Positions 29,996 through 39,373 of a stretch of DNA of 64,000 nucleotides are shown here, piece after piece. The translations under genes and the position numbers were made by a program. This DNA comes from Nitrosomonas ureae. GTDB lineage: Bacteria; Pseudomonadota; Gammaproteobacteria; Burkholderiales; Nitrosomonadaceae. Within the stretch, counting starts at the first letter, position 1; each line of letters begins with the position of its first letter. The stretch spans positions 124,001-188,000 of the forward strand of contig NZ_FNUX01000003.1 of assembly GCF_900108305.1 (NCBI RefSeq), given 5' to 3'. The notes beneath the pieces were generated by a model. It was given only the letters and a program-made list of their open reading frames with translations, ran no database searches and was not told the DNA's origin.

Positions 29996-31417
29996 ATGGC
30001 AGTAAAAATATATAACGCTGGTGTAAAAGAGTATAGACAAACTTACTGGACTCCTGATTACACCCCATTGGATACTGATATTCTGGCATGTTTTAAAATC
30101 ACACCACAACCCGGCGTACCTCGCGAAGAAGTAGCGGCTGCGGTAGCTGCGGAATCTTCCACAGGCACATGGACCACGGTATGGACCGATCTGCTGACCG
30201 ATCTGGACTACTACAAAGGCCGTGCTTACAAGATTGAAGACGTACCTGGAGATGACACCTGTTACTATGCTTTCGTAGCATACCCAATTGATCTTTTTGA
30301 AGAAGGCTCTGTCGTTAACGTATTGACCTCGCTGGTAGGTAACGTGTTTGGTTTTAAAGCGCTGCGCGCACTGCGTCTGGAAGATGTCCGTTTCCCGATT
30401 GCTTACGTCAAAACCTGCGGCGGACCTCCCGCAGGTATTCAAGTGGAACGCGATCGTTTTAACAAATATGGCCGCGCATTGTTAGGTTGCACCATTAAGC
30501 CCAAGCTGGGTCTGTCCGCCAAAAACTATGGCCGTGCCGTATACGAATGTCTGCGTGGCGGCCTGGATCTGACCAAGGACGATGAGAATATTAACAGTCA
30601 ACCGTTCATGCGTTGGCGCGATCGTTTCCAATTCGTGGTGGAAGCTTGCCAAAAAGCCGAACGTGAAACCGGAGAACGTAAAGGCCACTACCTGAACGTA
30701 ACAGCGCCAACCCCGGAAGAAATGTACAAACGTGCCGAGTTTGCTAAAGAATTAGGCGCACCGATCATTATGCATGACTACTTGACAGGCGGTTTAACTG
30801 CCAATACGGGACTGGCTAACTGGTGCCGCAACAACGGAATGCTGTTGCACATCCATCGTGCTATGCACGCCGTGCTTGATCGCAACCCGCACCATGGCAT
30901 TCATTTCCGCGTTTTAACCAAAGTACTCCGTCTATCTGGGGGTGATCACCTGCACTCCGGTACCGTGGTCGGCAAACTGGAAGGCGACCGTGCCGCAACC
31001 CTCGGCTGGATCGATACCATGCGCGACAAATTCATCAAAGAAGACCGCAGCCGCGGCCTGTTCTTCGATCAGGATTGGGGCTCCATGCCAGGTGTATTCC
31101 CGGTCGCATCGGGCGGTATTCACGTTTGGCATATGCCAGCGCTGGTCGCAATCTTCGGTGATGATGCCTGCTTGCAGTTTGGTGGTGGTACCCTGGGTCA
31201 TCCATGGGGTAACGCTGCGGGTGCTGCCGCTAACCGCGTCGCATTGGAAGCCTGCGTGGAAGCGCGTAATCAAGGCATTGAAATCGAGAAAGAAGGCAAA
31301 GCTATTCTGACTAAAGCAGCCAAAAGCAGCCCTGAACTGAAAATCGCCATGGAAACATGGAAAGAGATCAAGTTCGAGTTTGATACGGTTGATAAACTGG
31401 ACATAGCTCACAAGTAA
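29996..31417 (+). CDS. cbbL: RuBisCO large subunit, form IA
   Basis: A 473-residue catalytic subunit that carboxylates ribulose bisphosphate in the Calvin cycle. The substrate-binding Lys168 is in [15 protein letters not shown]. The activating carbamylated lysine is Lys194 in [17 protein letters not shown]. Loop 6 is in [11 protein letters not shown]. The N terminus ([18 protein letters not shown]) and the following cbbQ and cbbO genes mark form IA, the green-like type of chemoautotrophic proteobacteria. GGAGG lies 8 bases before the ATG. It leads the operon with cbbS, cbbQ and cbbO. No carboxysome genes follow, so the enzyme is probably free in the cytoplasm. Confidence 0.98.
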   Translation: MAVKIYNAGVKEYRQTYWTPDYTPLDTDILACFKITPQPGVPREEVAAAVAAESSTGTWTTVWTDLLTDLDYYKGRAYKIEDVPGDDTCYYAFVAYPIDLFEEGSVVNVLTSLVGNVFGFKALRALRLEDVRFPIAYVKTCGGPPAGIQVERDRFNKYGRALLGCTIKPKLGLSAKNYGRAVYECLRGGLDLTKDDENINSQPFMRWRDRFQFVVEACQKAERETGERKGHYLNVTAPTPEEMYKRAEFAKELGAPIIMHDYLTGGLTANTGLANWCRNNGMLLHIHRAMHAVLDRNPHHGIHFRVLTKVLRLSGGDHLHSGTVVGKLEGDRAATLGWIDTMRDKFIKEDRSRGLFFDQDWGSMPGVFPVASGGIHVWHMPALVAIFGDDACLQFGGGTLGHPWGNAAGAAANRVALEACVEARNQGIEIEKEGKAILTKAAKSSPELKIAMETWKEIKFEFDTVDKLDIAHK

Positions 31418-31430
31418 GAATACATAACTC

Positions 31431-31468
31431 AAGGAGAATAGTTAATGGTTAACGCTGCTTTTCTCCTT
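31431..31468 (+). promoter_or_regulatory. Structured cbbL-cbbS spacer: hairpin over a ribosome-binding site
   Basis: AAGGAGAA (31431-31438) pairs with TTCTCCTT (31461-31468), and inside it GTTAA pairs with TTAAC (31441-31453). The stem would hide a good ribosome-binding site and the ATG of a 13-codon frame. It may stabilise the cbbL mRNA end or tune the ratio of large to small subunit. Confidence 0.55.
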
Positions 31469-31486
31469 CATCTCTCTAAAGTTTAA
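31445..31486 (+). CDS. 13-residue leader-type ORF between cbbL and cbbS (doubtful)
   Basis: ATG at 31445 preceded by AAGGAGA at 7 bases, giving MVNAAFLLHLSKV and then TAA. It ends 11 bases before the cbbS start. It could be a translational coupling peptide or simply an accident of the hairpin sequence. Confidence 0.3.
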   Translation: MVNAAFLLHLSKV

Positions 31487-31496
31487 GGAATAAATT

Positions 31497-31853
31497 ATGA
31501 GCGAAGTAATCGATTACAAATCACGTGTCAGTGATCCGGCAAGCCGCAAATTTGAGACATTCTCTTACCTGCCTGCGATGTCTGACAAAGATATTAAGAA
31601 GCAAGTACAGTATTTAGTTAGTAAAGGCTGGAATCCAGCTATCGAACATACAGAACCAGAATATATCATGGACTCCTATTGGTATATGTGGAAGCTGCCC
31701 ATGTTTGGTGAAACTGATGTAGACCGCGTGCTGGCGGAAGCCGCCGCTTGTCATAAAGCGAATCCGAACAATCATGTCCGTTTGATTGGTTACAACAATT
31801 TCAACCAATCGCAAGGCACAGCCATGGTGATATACCGCGGCAAGACTGTCTAG
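31497..31853 (+). CDS. cbbS: RuBisCO small subunit
   Basis: A 118-residue small subunit that caps the L8 core. Typical blocks are [31 protein letters not shown] and [19 protein letters not shown] lies about 7 bases before the ATG. It is 79 bases downstream of cbbL, and a strong terminator-like hairpin follows it. Confidence 0.98.
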   Translation: MSEVIDYKSRVSDPASRKFETFSYLPAMSDKDIKKQVQYLVSKGWNPAIEHTEPEYIMDSYWYMWKLPMFGETDVDRVLAEAAACHKANPNNHVRLIGYNNFNQSQGTAMVIYRGKTV

Positions 31854-31876
31854 GTAACAGCGGGTTCGTACCCGAG

Positions 31877-31914
31877 AACCCCCTTTACCTGTAACAGGGT
31901 CGGGGGTTTTTTTT
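31877..31914 (+). terminator. Intrinsic terminator between cbbS and cbbQ
   Basis: AACCCCC (31877-31883) pairs with GGGGGTT (31902-31908), followed by a T run to 31914. Since cbbQ and cbbO lie just downstream on the same strand, it probably acts as a partial terminator that keeps the activase genes below the RuBisCO level. Confidence 0.8.
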
Positions 31915-31959
31915 GATCAAAATAAAGTACTTATCAGATCGCTATAACAGGAGTTCATC

Positions 31960-32766
31960 ATGAGCAAAATCATTGATCAATACCGTGTGACCGCAGAGCC
32001 TTATTACCATCCCGTAGCTGATGAAGTGGAATTATATGAAGCGGCCTATTCCGTGCGCATGCCTATGATGCTGAAAGGTCCTACAGGATGCGGCAAAACC
32101 CGTTTTGTTGAACACATGGCGTGGAAACTAAAAAAACCGCTGATTACCGTCGCCTGCAACGAAGATATGACCGCATCCGATTTGGTGGGGCGCTTTCTGC
32201 TGGATGCCAATGGCACACGCTGGCAAGATGGTCCGTTGGCTGTCGCCGCACGCTATGGCGCTATCTGCTATCTGGATGAAGTCGTTGAAGCACGCCAGGA
32301 TACCACCGTGGTAATCCACCCGCTAACCGATAATCGCCGTGTCCTGCCATTGGAGAAAAAAGGCGAACTTGTTCATGCACATGCTGATTTCCAGATTGTC
32401 ATTTCCTACAATCCGGGTTATCAAAGTTTGATGAAAGACCTCAAGCAATCGACCAAGCAGCGTTTTGGCGCGCTGGATTTCAATTACCCCAGTCATGACA
32501 TTGAAAGTGAAATTATCGCGCATGAAACCGGCGTATCCACTGAGATTGCAGAAAAACTGGTATCGATTGCCGAACGTGCACGTAATCTGAAAGGGCATGG
32601 ATTGGATGAGGGCATCTCAACACGTATGCTGATCTACGCCGGCAGTCTCATCGTCAAAAAGGTAAATGCCCATGCTGCTTGCCGCGTTGCCTTGGTGCGC
32701 CCCATTACCGATGACCCTGATATGCGTGACGCATTGGATGCCGCTGTATCAACTTTCTTTAATTAA
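31960..32766 (+). CDS. cbbQ: RuBisCO activase ATPase CbbQ
   Basis: A 268-residue MoxR-type AAA+ ATPase. Walker A GPTGCGKT is at 40-47 and Walker B is in [11 protein letters not shown]. Hexameric CbbQ works with CbbO to remove inhibitory sugar phosphates from form I RuBisCO. The ATG follows CAGGAG at 8 bases. The gene starts 106 bases after cbbS, beyond the terminator hairpin, and 58 bases before cbbO. Confidence 0.96.
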   Translation: MSKIIDQYRVTAEPYYHPVADEVELYEAAYSVRMPMMLKGPTGCGKTRFVEHMAWKLKKPLITVACNEDMTASDLVGRFLLDANGTRWQDGPLAVAARYGAICYLDEVVEARQDTTVVIHPLTDNRRVLPLEKKGELVHAHADFQIVISYNPGYQSLMKDLKQSTKQRFGALDFNYPSHDIESEIIAHETGVSTEIAEKLVSIAERARNLKGHGLDEGISTRMLIYAGSLIVKKVNAHAACRVALVRPITDDPDMRDALDAAVSTFFN

Positions 32767-32824
32767 AACTGGACTGATTCATTGCGTACAGTTGCTCAAT
32801 AATCTTATATAAGAGTGTGTCACG

Positions 32825-35152
32825 ATGAGTATTAATCTGGATGACTACAAAGAATTGCTGGAAGATCTGGAACCGGAATCGGTTGAATTGCTCAGTCATG
32901 CCTGGCCTGAGGTAGTGAAAACTTTCTCGGCACGGGGATTGGATAATTATCTGAAAGGCGTCTCGGCACTGGATGGATTGGGCCGCGGACGCAGCCTTGT
33001 GGACTGCTGGATTGATGAAATCCCATTGGTCGCCAAAGAAATTGGTGAGGATATCATCAGCGATCTGGCGACTTCCGTGCTTTCACTGGCCTCAAGAACT
33101 TCAGGTGCGGTGATCGAACTGGTATTGGCCACCTCCCCGACAGCCGCCAAACGCCTGGGTGATGCCCAGTTATTCCAGAATTACCTGCAATTTCTGAATA
33201 CCCTGATTGCACAAGCACCGCGCGGCATGCGCCCCATGCTCAACAAACTGGATATCCTGTTCGGGCAACTGACTCTGGGAGGCTTGCGCCGTTGGGCGAT
33301 GTGGGGAGCCCATGCTCATCGCACGAATTATGAAGAGCAAATGAAGTATTTTGGATTGGAATCCAAGGAATCGCTCGCAGTTCTGCAAAAAGAACGTAAA
33401 GGTACGCTGTTTGTCGATGTGCAACGCCGTATCAACATGTATCTGCGCGCACTGTGGGGGCGGGACTTTTTCATGAAACCCACTTCCGGTGATTTTGAAT
33501 CGCGTGAGGGCTACAAACCTTATATTGAAAATTATTTCATCTACTTACCCGATGCTTATGACAGCCATGGCGATGTCACCGCCACCGAAGTTTATCGAGC
33601 CGCCGCCGCACATGCCGCCGCACATCTGGTGGAAACCAGACAGCCCATTTCTGCGGAAGGATTAAATCCGATGCAAATGGCGATAATCTCCGTGATTGAA
33701 GATGCACGTATCGAAGAACTTGCCATCCGCCGCTTTCCCGGTCTGCGCAAAACCTGGGCAGCGTTGCATACCGCCACACCGGATATGGCTGCCACGATGG
33801 GCGATTATCTCAATCGCCTGGCGCGCGCGCTGCTCGATCCGGATTATCAGGATACGGATCGCTGGATTACGGAAGGCCGCCATCTTTTTGCCGCCACACA
33901 GGACAAGCTGGATAGCTATCAAATCTCCTGGGAGATCGGGGTTCAACTGGCCCACAGCTTTAGAGAAAAAAACATTCCCTTTGCCATGCTGACGGATCAC
34001 CTCACCGCCCCCTATCGCGATGACAACCGCTATTTCTGGGAATTCGAAGAATTTGATTTAAACAAATCATTATCGGCTGGTTATGATGCACCGAAACAAG
34101 TGCGCAAATACGTCAACGTGATGGAATTCGCCAACGAAGTCGAAGTGGAATCAGCCGGAGACGATGCGCAGGAAATTTGGGTCATGGGCACCGAATTCTT
34201 CCCGTACGAAGACATGGGTGTTTCGTACAACGATATGGAAGGCAAGGAGCCGGTGTCAGCGCCATACCACTACTCCGAATGGGATTACCAGATTCAACTG
34301 GAACGCCCTGACTGGGCAACGGTGCAGGAAAAACGCGCCAAGCTGGGCGATATGCAATGTATTGACGACATCGCGCAACAATACAAACGCGAGATTGCGC
34401 GCATGAAATTTTTACTGGATGCGATGCAGCCACAAGGAACGCGCCGCATCCGCAAACTGGAAGATGGCGATGAGATCGACATCAACGCAGCGATCCGCTC
34501 GATGATCGATATCCGCATGGGCATGCAGCCCGATCCGCGCATCATGATGCGCTCGGTACGCAAAGTGCGTGATATCTCGGTGCTGGTGCTGCTGGATTTA
34601 TCCGAATCCACCAACGAAAAGGTCGCCGGGCAGGACTACTCGGTGCTGGATCTGACCCGTCAAGCCACCGTATTACTCGCGAACGCCATCAACAAAATCG
34701 GCGACCCGTTTGCGATTCACGGCTTCTGCTCGGATGGGCGGCATGACGTGGAATATTACCGTTTCAAGGATTTCGAACAACCCTACAACGAAATCCCCAA
34801 GGCCCGCCTTGCCGGCATGACCGGGCAATTATCGACGCGCATGGGCGCCGCCATGCGGCACGCCAGCCATTACCTGAAACTGCAGAAATCCGCAAGAAAA
34901 CTGCTGCTCGTTATCACCGATGGCGAACCGGCGGACGTTGACGTGCGTGACCCGCAATATCTGCGCCACGATACCAAGAAAGCGGTGGAAGAAGCAGGTC
35001 GATCCGGAATCCTTACCTACTGTATGAGCCTGGATCCACGCGCCGATCAATATGTGTCGCGCATCTTCGGCGAACGCAATTATCTGGTAGTGGATCACGT
35101 AGAGCGCTTGCCGGAGAAATTACCGGTGTTGTATGCGGGATTAACAAGGTAG
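32825..35152 (+). CDS. cbbO: RuBisCO activase adaptor CbbO
   Basis: A 775-residue partner of CbbQ. The C-terminal von Willebrand A domain (about 575-770) has the metal-ion motif DLSEST, which in this family contacts RuBisCO. The N-terminal part is the CbbO-specific helical region that binds the CbbQ hexamer. Full length with no disruption. It ends the operon, and its stop lies 14 bases from the end of the convergent HD-GYP gene. Confidence 0.95.
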   Translation: MSINLDDYKELLEDLEPESVELLSHAWPEVVKTFSARGLDNYLKGVSALDGLGRGRSLVDCWIDEIPLVAKEIGEDIISDLATSVLSLASRTSGAVIELVLATSPTAAKRLGDAQLFQNYLQFLNTLIAQAPRGMRPMLNKLDILFGQLTLGGLRRWAMWGAHAHRTNYEEQMKYFGLESKESLAVLQKERKGTLFVDVQRRINMYLRALWGRDFFMKPTSGDFESREGYKPYIENYFIYLPDAYDSHGDVTATEVYRAAAAHAAAHLVETRQPISAEGLNPMQMAIISVIEDARIEELAIRRFPGLRKTWAALHTATPDMAATMGDYLNRLARALLDPDYQDTDRWITEGRHLFAATQDKLDSYQISWEIGVQLAHSFREKNIPFAMLTDHLTAPYRDDNRYFWEFEEFDLNKSLSAGYDAPKQVRKYVNVMEFANEVEVESAGDDAQEIWVMGTEFFPYEDMGVSYNDMEGKEPVSAPYHYSEWDYQIQLERPDWATVQEKRAKLGDMQCIDDIAQQYKREIARMKFLLDAMQPQGTRRIRKLEDGDEIDINAAIRSMIDIRMGMQPDPRIMMRSVRKVRDISVLVLLDLSESTNEKVAGQDYSVLDLTRQATVLLANAINKIGDPFAIHGFCSDGRHDVEYYRFKDFEQPYNEIPKARLAGMTGQLSTRMGAAMRHASHYLKLQKSARKLLLVITDGEPADVDVRDPQYLRHDTKKAVEEAGRSGILTYCMSLDPRADQYVSRIFGERNYLVVDHVERLPEKLPVLYAGLTR

Positions 35153-35166
35153 ATTGCCAAAGTGAA

Positions 35167-36363
35167 TCATATTCCCTGAATCTTATTGAGGTCGAAGCCC
35201 CATTTAGCTGAATCTTCGATATTCTCAATACTATCCATCCCCTTTGATAGATCTATAATTTCAATCGGAATATGTGTATTGGCGCGTGTGGAGAAAAAAA
35301 TTCTAACAATGGGAGTAGTTAATTTTTTTGCCGATTGCTCTATCACTACGCCCAACCGTCCGGACTGGAGCTTTAACAAAGTGCCGGATGGATAAATACC
35401 AACCGTCTTAACAAATGCTTGAAAAATCGACTCATCAAAATGCCCTTCTCTCCAAGAAGCCATTTTCCGAATGGACTCAGCTGGCGACCAAGCCGGCTTA
35501 TAGCAACGATCTGAAGAAATTGCATCATAAACGTCACAAACTGCACCCATGCGCGCAAACAACGTCAATGCATCACCGGATAATTTTTCCGGATAACCTT
35601 TTCCATCCACACGCTCATGATGATGCAAGCAAACATCCAAAACCGATTCATGAACCTGGTAACAGGATTTCAGAATTTCCCAGCCGCGTACCGGATGACT
35701 TTTCATAATGACAAACTCGTCATCCGTCAGTTTTCCGGGTTTGTTGAGCACCTCATTCGGAATCACCATTTTTCCTATGTCATGCAGCAGTCCGGCAGTA
35801 CCCGCTTGTTTGATTTGTGCCTCACTTAAGCCTAAGTGCCTCCCCAGCGCAACCATCAGCACGCAAACCGCAACGGAATGCATGTAGGTATATTCGTTAA
35901 CATTTCTTAACCGGATCAATGTAAGCAATGCATTTGGATTTCGTTCCATTGATTGATTGATTTCATTCACCAATGATTTCGCTTCCTCAATTTCGAGTGC
36001 CTTACCCATGCGAACATCGCCAAACATTGCAGCGACCGCTTCTTTAGCTTTATTTTGGATTTTTTTGGCAACATGCAGCTCTTCCTCGACCGAAACCCGT
36101 GCAACCGGCTTTTTTATTGACTGTAGCGGCTTAGCGGAAGTCACACCATCAAGGTTCTTCACTTGATTAATTTTAATAACATCCAGGCCTTTACCGGTAT
36201 CAATCCATATTTCATCCAGATTGCAGCTCACAAGCTTATCCAGATCCTTTTGCTGAACCAGTTTAAAGGACTTTCTCCAGAATGGATGTTCCATCCAATT
36301 GCCGCGGATCTCATGAATATACATCCCCAGCCGGACCTCATTGGCTTGCACTTTCTTTATCAT
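35167..36363 (-). CDS. HD-GYP domain cyclic-di-GMP phosphodiesterase
   Basis: A 398-residue protein with an N-terminal DUF3391 domain (about 1-130) and an HD-GYP domain (about 140-330). The HD pair (194-195, in LLHDIGK) and HHERVDGKGYP (248-258) are intact, so hydrolysis of cyclic-di-GMP is likely. I start it at the ATG at 36363 (MIKKVQANEVRLGMYI); a TTG three codons upstream is the only nearby alternative. The gene converges with cbbO and is otherwise alone. Confidence 0.9.
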   Translation of the reverse strand: MIKKVQANEVRLGMYIHEIRGNWMEHPFWRKSFKLVQQKDLDKLVSCNLDEIWIDTGKGLDVIKINQVKNLDGVTSAKPLQSIKKPVARVSVEEELHVAKKIQNKAKEAVAAMFGDVRMGKALEIEEAKSLVNEINQSMERNPNALLTLIRLRNVNEYTYMHSVAVCVLMVALGRHLGLSEAQIKQAGTAGLLHDIGKMVIPNEVLNKPGKLTDDEFVIMKSHPVRGWEILKSCYQVHESVLDVCLHHHERVDGKGYPEKLSGDALTLFARMGAVCDVYDAISSDRCYKPAWSPAESIRKMASWREGHFDESIFQAFVKTVGIYPSGTLLKLQSGRLGVVIEQSAKKLTTPIVRIFFSTRANTHIPIEIIDLSKGMDSIENIEDSAKWGFDLNKIQGI

Positions 36364-36702
36364 CAGGCTCAATATAAAAGTAGAAAATAAATTAATATAA
36401 TTGATTGATTCAACCCTCAGGCATCAATCACTGATCTGCAAGAAAACAATATATGTACACTTTCTGGTGGAAAAACTAACGACAGGAATGCGGTATTTTA
36501 TAGATGCATTTATACCGAATACATATTATCTTAATATAATACAGATACTTATACAATGTTAAGTAGAAATCTGCATAATTGGATATTGTTGTATATTAAT
36601 CAAGCGCATCAATTTTTTTAATTGATTTTTAAATCATGGCGCGTGAATTTGATTCTTCAAATAATACAAACAAAGTTAAAGTTAATGATACTTGACGTGC
36701 AA
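36364..36702. other. AT-rich intergenic region, no gene seen
   Basis: Spacer upstream of the HD-GYP gene and downstream of the aldolase gene. A 19-codon plus-strand frame (36636-36695, beginning MAREFDSSN) is too short to support. No clear promoter was identified. Confidence 0.4.
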
Positions 36703-37488
36703 CTACTCCAGGCAATCCGCCCCATTTCTTAAAGTACGTCGTGCATAGTATGCAAAAGCCACGGTACTGCGTTGTCCGCGCAGAATCCAGTCGCGTGCTT
36801 CGCGCCCTAAATCGGGATCAATCGGCTGAATCTTGCCCGCGCATGCTGCCAGCAAATGCATACGCGCCGCCCGTTCAAAAGCAAGCGCCAGTATACATCC
36901 TTCTTCAATACTCGAACTGGCGATCAATAAACCGTGGTGGGCTAACAATAAGGCATGTCTGTTACCGATAGCCTTGGAAATCATTTCGCCTTCATCATTG
37001 CCGACCGGAACACCCGGCCACTGGGGCAAGAAAGCCACATCGTCATAGAGCACGCAATTATCCATGTGCGATATTTGCAGCGGCACTTCCAGCATGCTCA
37101 ACGCAGCGGTATATACGGCGTGCGTATGAATAATGCACTGCACATCGGGCCGTGCGCGATACAGCCAGGAATGGAAGCGATTGGCCGGATTGGCCATGCC
37201 ATCGCCTTGCAGTACTTCCAAATCTTCATTGACGAGCAATAAATTGCTGGCGCAAATTTCGTCAAAGCCAAACCCCAGCCGTTGCGTCAAATAAGTACCC
37301 GATTGCTCACCACGTGCGGTAATTTGTCCGGCTAATCCTGAATCATGCCCGTTATCAAACAAAATCCTGCAGGTCAACGCCAATTTTTGCGCTTGCGTAT
37401 AATCCGCACCTTGCAAATGTTTATCCATTTGCTTCAGCGATTGCTTGATCAATTGTTCTTTGTTTAGATTGAAAGTGTCATTGCTCAT
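36703..37488 (-). CDS. Class II aldolase/adducin family protein
   Basis: A 261-residue zinc-dependent aldolase-fold protein. Metal-binding histidines are visible in IIHTHAVYTAAL and ALLLAHHGLLI, and the early LTCRILFDNGHDSGLAGQ block is typical. Family members include fuculose- and ribulose-phosphate aldolases and ketone/salvage enzymes; the substrate cannot be told here. I use the ATG at 37488, though a GTG two codons upstream is possible. It is the last gene of a three-gene minus-strand cluster. Confidence 0.85.
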   Translation of the reverse strand: MSNDTFNLNKEQLIKQSLKQMDKHLQGADYTQAQKLALTCRILFDNGHDSGLAGQITARGEQSGTYLTQRLGFGFDEICASNLLLVNEDLEVLQGDGMANPANRFHSWLYRARPDVQCIIHTHAVYTAALSMLEVPLQISHMDNCVLYDDVAFLPQWPGVPVGNDEGEMISKAIGNRHALLLAHHGLLIASSSIEEGCILALAFERAARMHLLAACAGKIQPIDPDLGREARDWILRGQRSTVAFAYYARRTLRNGADCLE

Positions 37489-37505
37489 GTGCACTCACTG
37501 GATTC

Positions 37506-37910
37506 TCAAAATTCGCCGGTGTTTGAAGTTAATCGCTCAATCTCCCGCCGGTCGCGCTTGGTTGGGCGTCCTTTGGTAACAAAAGGCTGTGGCTGGGCTT
37601 TTAACCGTGCGGCCAGCAGCGCCCGCTGCTCCCGGCTCTCCGCAGTTTCACGATAAAGCTGCTGTGCTTGTGGTGCGGAGCCTCTTTTATTCGACAACTC
37701 CAATACTTCAATCGTATATTGATAATTATTAATACGAATTTCCACTTTATCCCCTACTGCAACTGTTTTTGCAGGTTTGACTTTCTGATCATTAAGCGCA
37801 ATTCGGCCACGATCAATCGCTTCGGCTGCTAATGCACGTGTTTTGAAAAACCGTGCCGCAAACAGCCATTTATCTATACGATATTTCTCACTATTTTCAT
37901 TGGATTGCAT
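37506..37910 (-). CDS. hslR: S4-domain RNA-binding protein, Hsp15-like
   Basis: A 134-residue protein. Residues 10-60 form an S4 domain (YRIDKWLFAARFFKTRALAAEAIDRG appears split across its start), followed by a basic tail (KGRPTKRDRREIERL) that is the Hsp15 hallmark. Hsp15 binds stalled 50S subunits carrying nascent chains after heat stress and helps recycle them. It starts 6 bases after the hydrolase-OsmC gene and ends 17 bases before the aldolase, so the three are likely co-transcribed. Confidence 0.85.
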   Translation of the reverse strand: MQSNENSEKYRIDKWLFAARFFKTRALAAEAIDRGRIALNDQKVKPAKTVAVGDKVEIRINNYQYTIEVLELSNKRGSAPQAQQLYRETAESREQRALLAARLKAQPQPFVTKGRPTKRDRREIERLTSNTGEF

Positions 37911-37916
37911 ACAATA

Positions 37917-39149
37917 TTAATCTGCAAGATTAGTATTTATTTGAATCTTGTTTTGCAGCGTTTTATGCACCGGGCATTTATTGGCGATCTCCAATAATCG
38001 GGCGCGCTGCTGATCGCTCAAATTGCCTGTCAATCGAATGTTCCGGGTTAAGAGTTCAATTTGTGTCTTCTGTTTCTCGCAATCGGCGCAATCTTCGGCA
38101 TGAATCCGGCTATGCTGCAACTCGACCTGAATATCCTGCACGTCAATTTGCTTGTGATTCGCATACATGCGCAAGGTCATTGAAGTACAACTACCCAACG
38201 CAGCAAGCAATAATTCATAAGGATTCAATCCAAGATCAGAACCACCCAATGCAATGGGCTCATCGCTGATCAAACGGTGATGCTGCGTCAAAATCTCACG
38301 GGTGAATTTTTTATCGCACTCGCGCACAATCACCATACCCTGCTCGATCGGTGGCCTTGCGGCTTCTTCTTGTCCAACTGATGCTGGATTTGTTTTTAGG
38401 TAACGACTGACCCACGCGGATAAGACCTCCGCGACATACTGGGAATCTTGCGGGTTGGATAGCATATGGTCTGCCTGATCCAGCGACACAAAGCTCTTAG
38501 GATGCTTGGCCGCAGTAAAGATGCGCGCCGCTTCGTCTATCGAAACGGTGTCATCCAGCGGCGCGTGAAAGATCAGCAGCGCTTTTCTTAACGCGCCAAT
38601 ATGCGCCACAGAATTATATTTTTCCAGATCATCAATGAATTGACGGCGAATGTTCAAACTTCTTCCGCCCAACTTAACCTGCACCGATTGCTGATCTTGT
38701 AATTTACGATACGAATTCGCGAACAAATGCTTGACATGCGAGGCGGTTGCCGGCGCTCCGATGGTAATTACCGCCTTAACCGATGACAAATCCTGTGCTG
38801 CCGCTAATATGGCGGCGCCACCCAGACTATGCCCGATCAGCAGCTCAGGTGTAGCATAGTGCTGCTCAAGATACTGTGCCGCGGCTAATAAATCCTGCAC
38901 ATTGGAAGAAAAATTGGTATCCGAGAAATCACCTTTGCTCGTACCCAACCCGGTAAAATCAAATCGCAATACTGCGATTCCCCGATCAGCCAGTGCAAAG
39001 GCTATCCGTGCTGCCGCCGGATTATCTTTGGAACAAGTAAAACAATGGGCAAATAGTGCATACGATTTAATAGTGCCGGACGGCATTTCCAACAAACCCG
39101 TTAATGACTCACCCTGAGAATTCTCAAATACTGCTTTAATACGTGGCAT
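37917..39149 (-). CDS. Alpha/beta hydrolase fused to an OsmC-type peroxiredoxin domain
   Basis: A 410-residue two-domain protein. Residues about 1-250 are an alpha/beta hydrolase with the nucleophile elbow GHSLGG (Ser108), a likely acid in HAPLDD and His228. Residues about 275-405 are an OsmC/YhfA domain with the two redox cysteines Cys321 (LGSCTSMTL) and Cys392 (NKCPVHK). OsmC proteins reduce organic hydroperoxides, so the fusion may cleave a peroxidised ester and reduce the product. Such fusions occur in other proteobacteria. It heads the three-gene cluster with the Hsp15-like and aldolase genes. Confidence 0.9.
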   Translation of the reverse strand: MPRIKAVFENSQGESLTGLLEMPSGTIKSYALFAHCFTCSKDNPAAARIAFALADRGIAVLRFDFTGLGTSKGDFSDTNFSSNVQDLLAAAQYLEQHYATPELLIGHSLGGAAILAAAQDLSSVKAVITIGAPATASHVKHLFANSYRKLQDQQSVQVKLGGRSLNIRRQFIDDLEKYNSVAHIGALRKALLIFHAPLDDTVSIDEAARIFTAAKHPKSFVSLDQADHMLSNPQDSQYVAEVLSAWVSRYLKTNPASVGQEEAARPPIEQGMVIVRECDKKFTREILTQHHRLISDEPIALGGSDLGLNPYELLLAALGSCTSMTLRMYANHKQIDVQDIQVELQHSRIHAEDCADCEKQKTQIELLTRNIRLTGNLSDQQRARLLEIANKCPVHKTLQNKIQINTNLAD

Positions 39150-39343
39150 GGACTATCGACCTCTTCACAGCAAGTTAACTTAAATCCTGTTTACCTCCAA
39201 GCTATGTCTGAATAGTACCAAAAATGACTGATTAAAACCCGCTCATTTGCATGAATAAAAAACCATTAAATTGCTTAGGGCAGAAATTTAGTGTTCCAAA
39301 GGCGTGCTCATGCTCCCAAAACGCCAGGTAAAGCCCTATGACA

Positions 39344-39373
39344 AGACCAGGGAATTTGCGTGCCACCTGGTCT
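39344..39373 (-). terminator. Hairpin at the end of the broken secreted-protein gene
   Basis: AGACCAGG (39344-39351) pairs with CCTGGTCT (39366-39373), right at the stop of the minus-strand pseudogene. No long T tract follows. Confidence 0.5.

Noticed and set aside
31854-36372. Expected carboxysome genes after cbbLS
   Set aside because: Only cbbQ and cbbO follow, then an HD-GYP gene; no shell protein, CsoS2 or CsoSCA frame is present.
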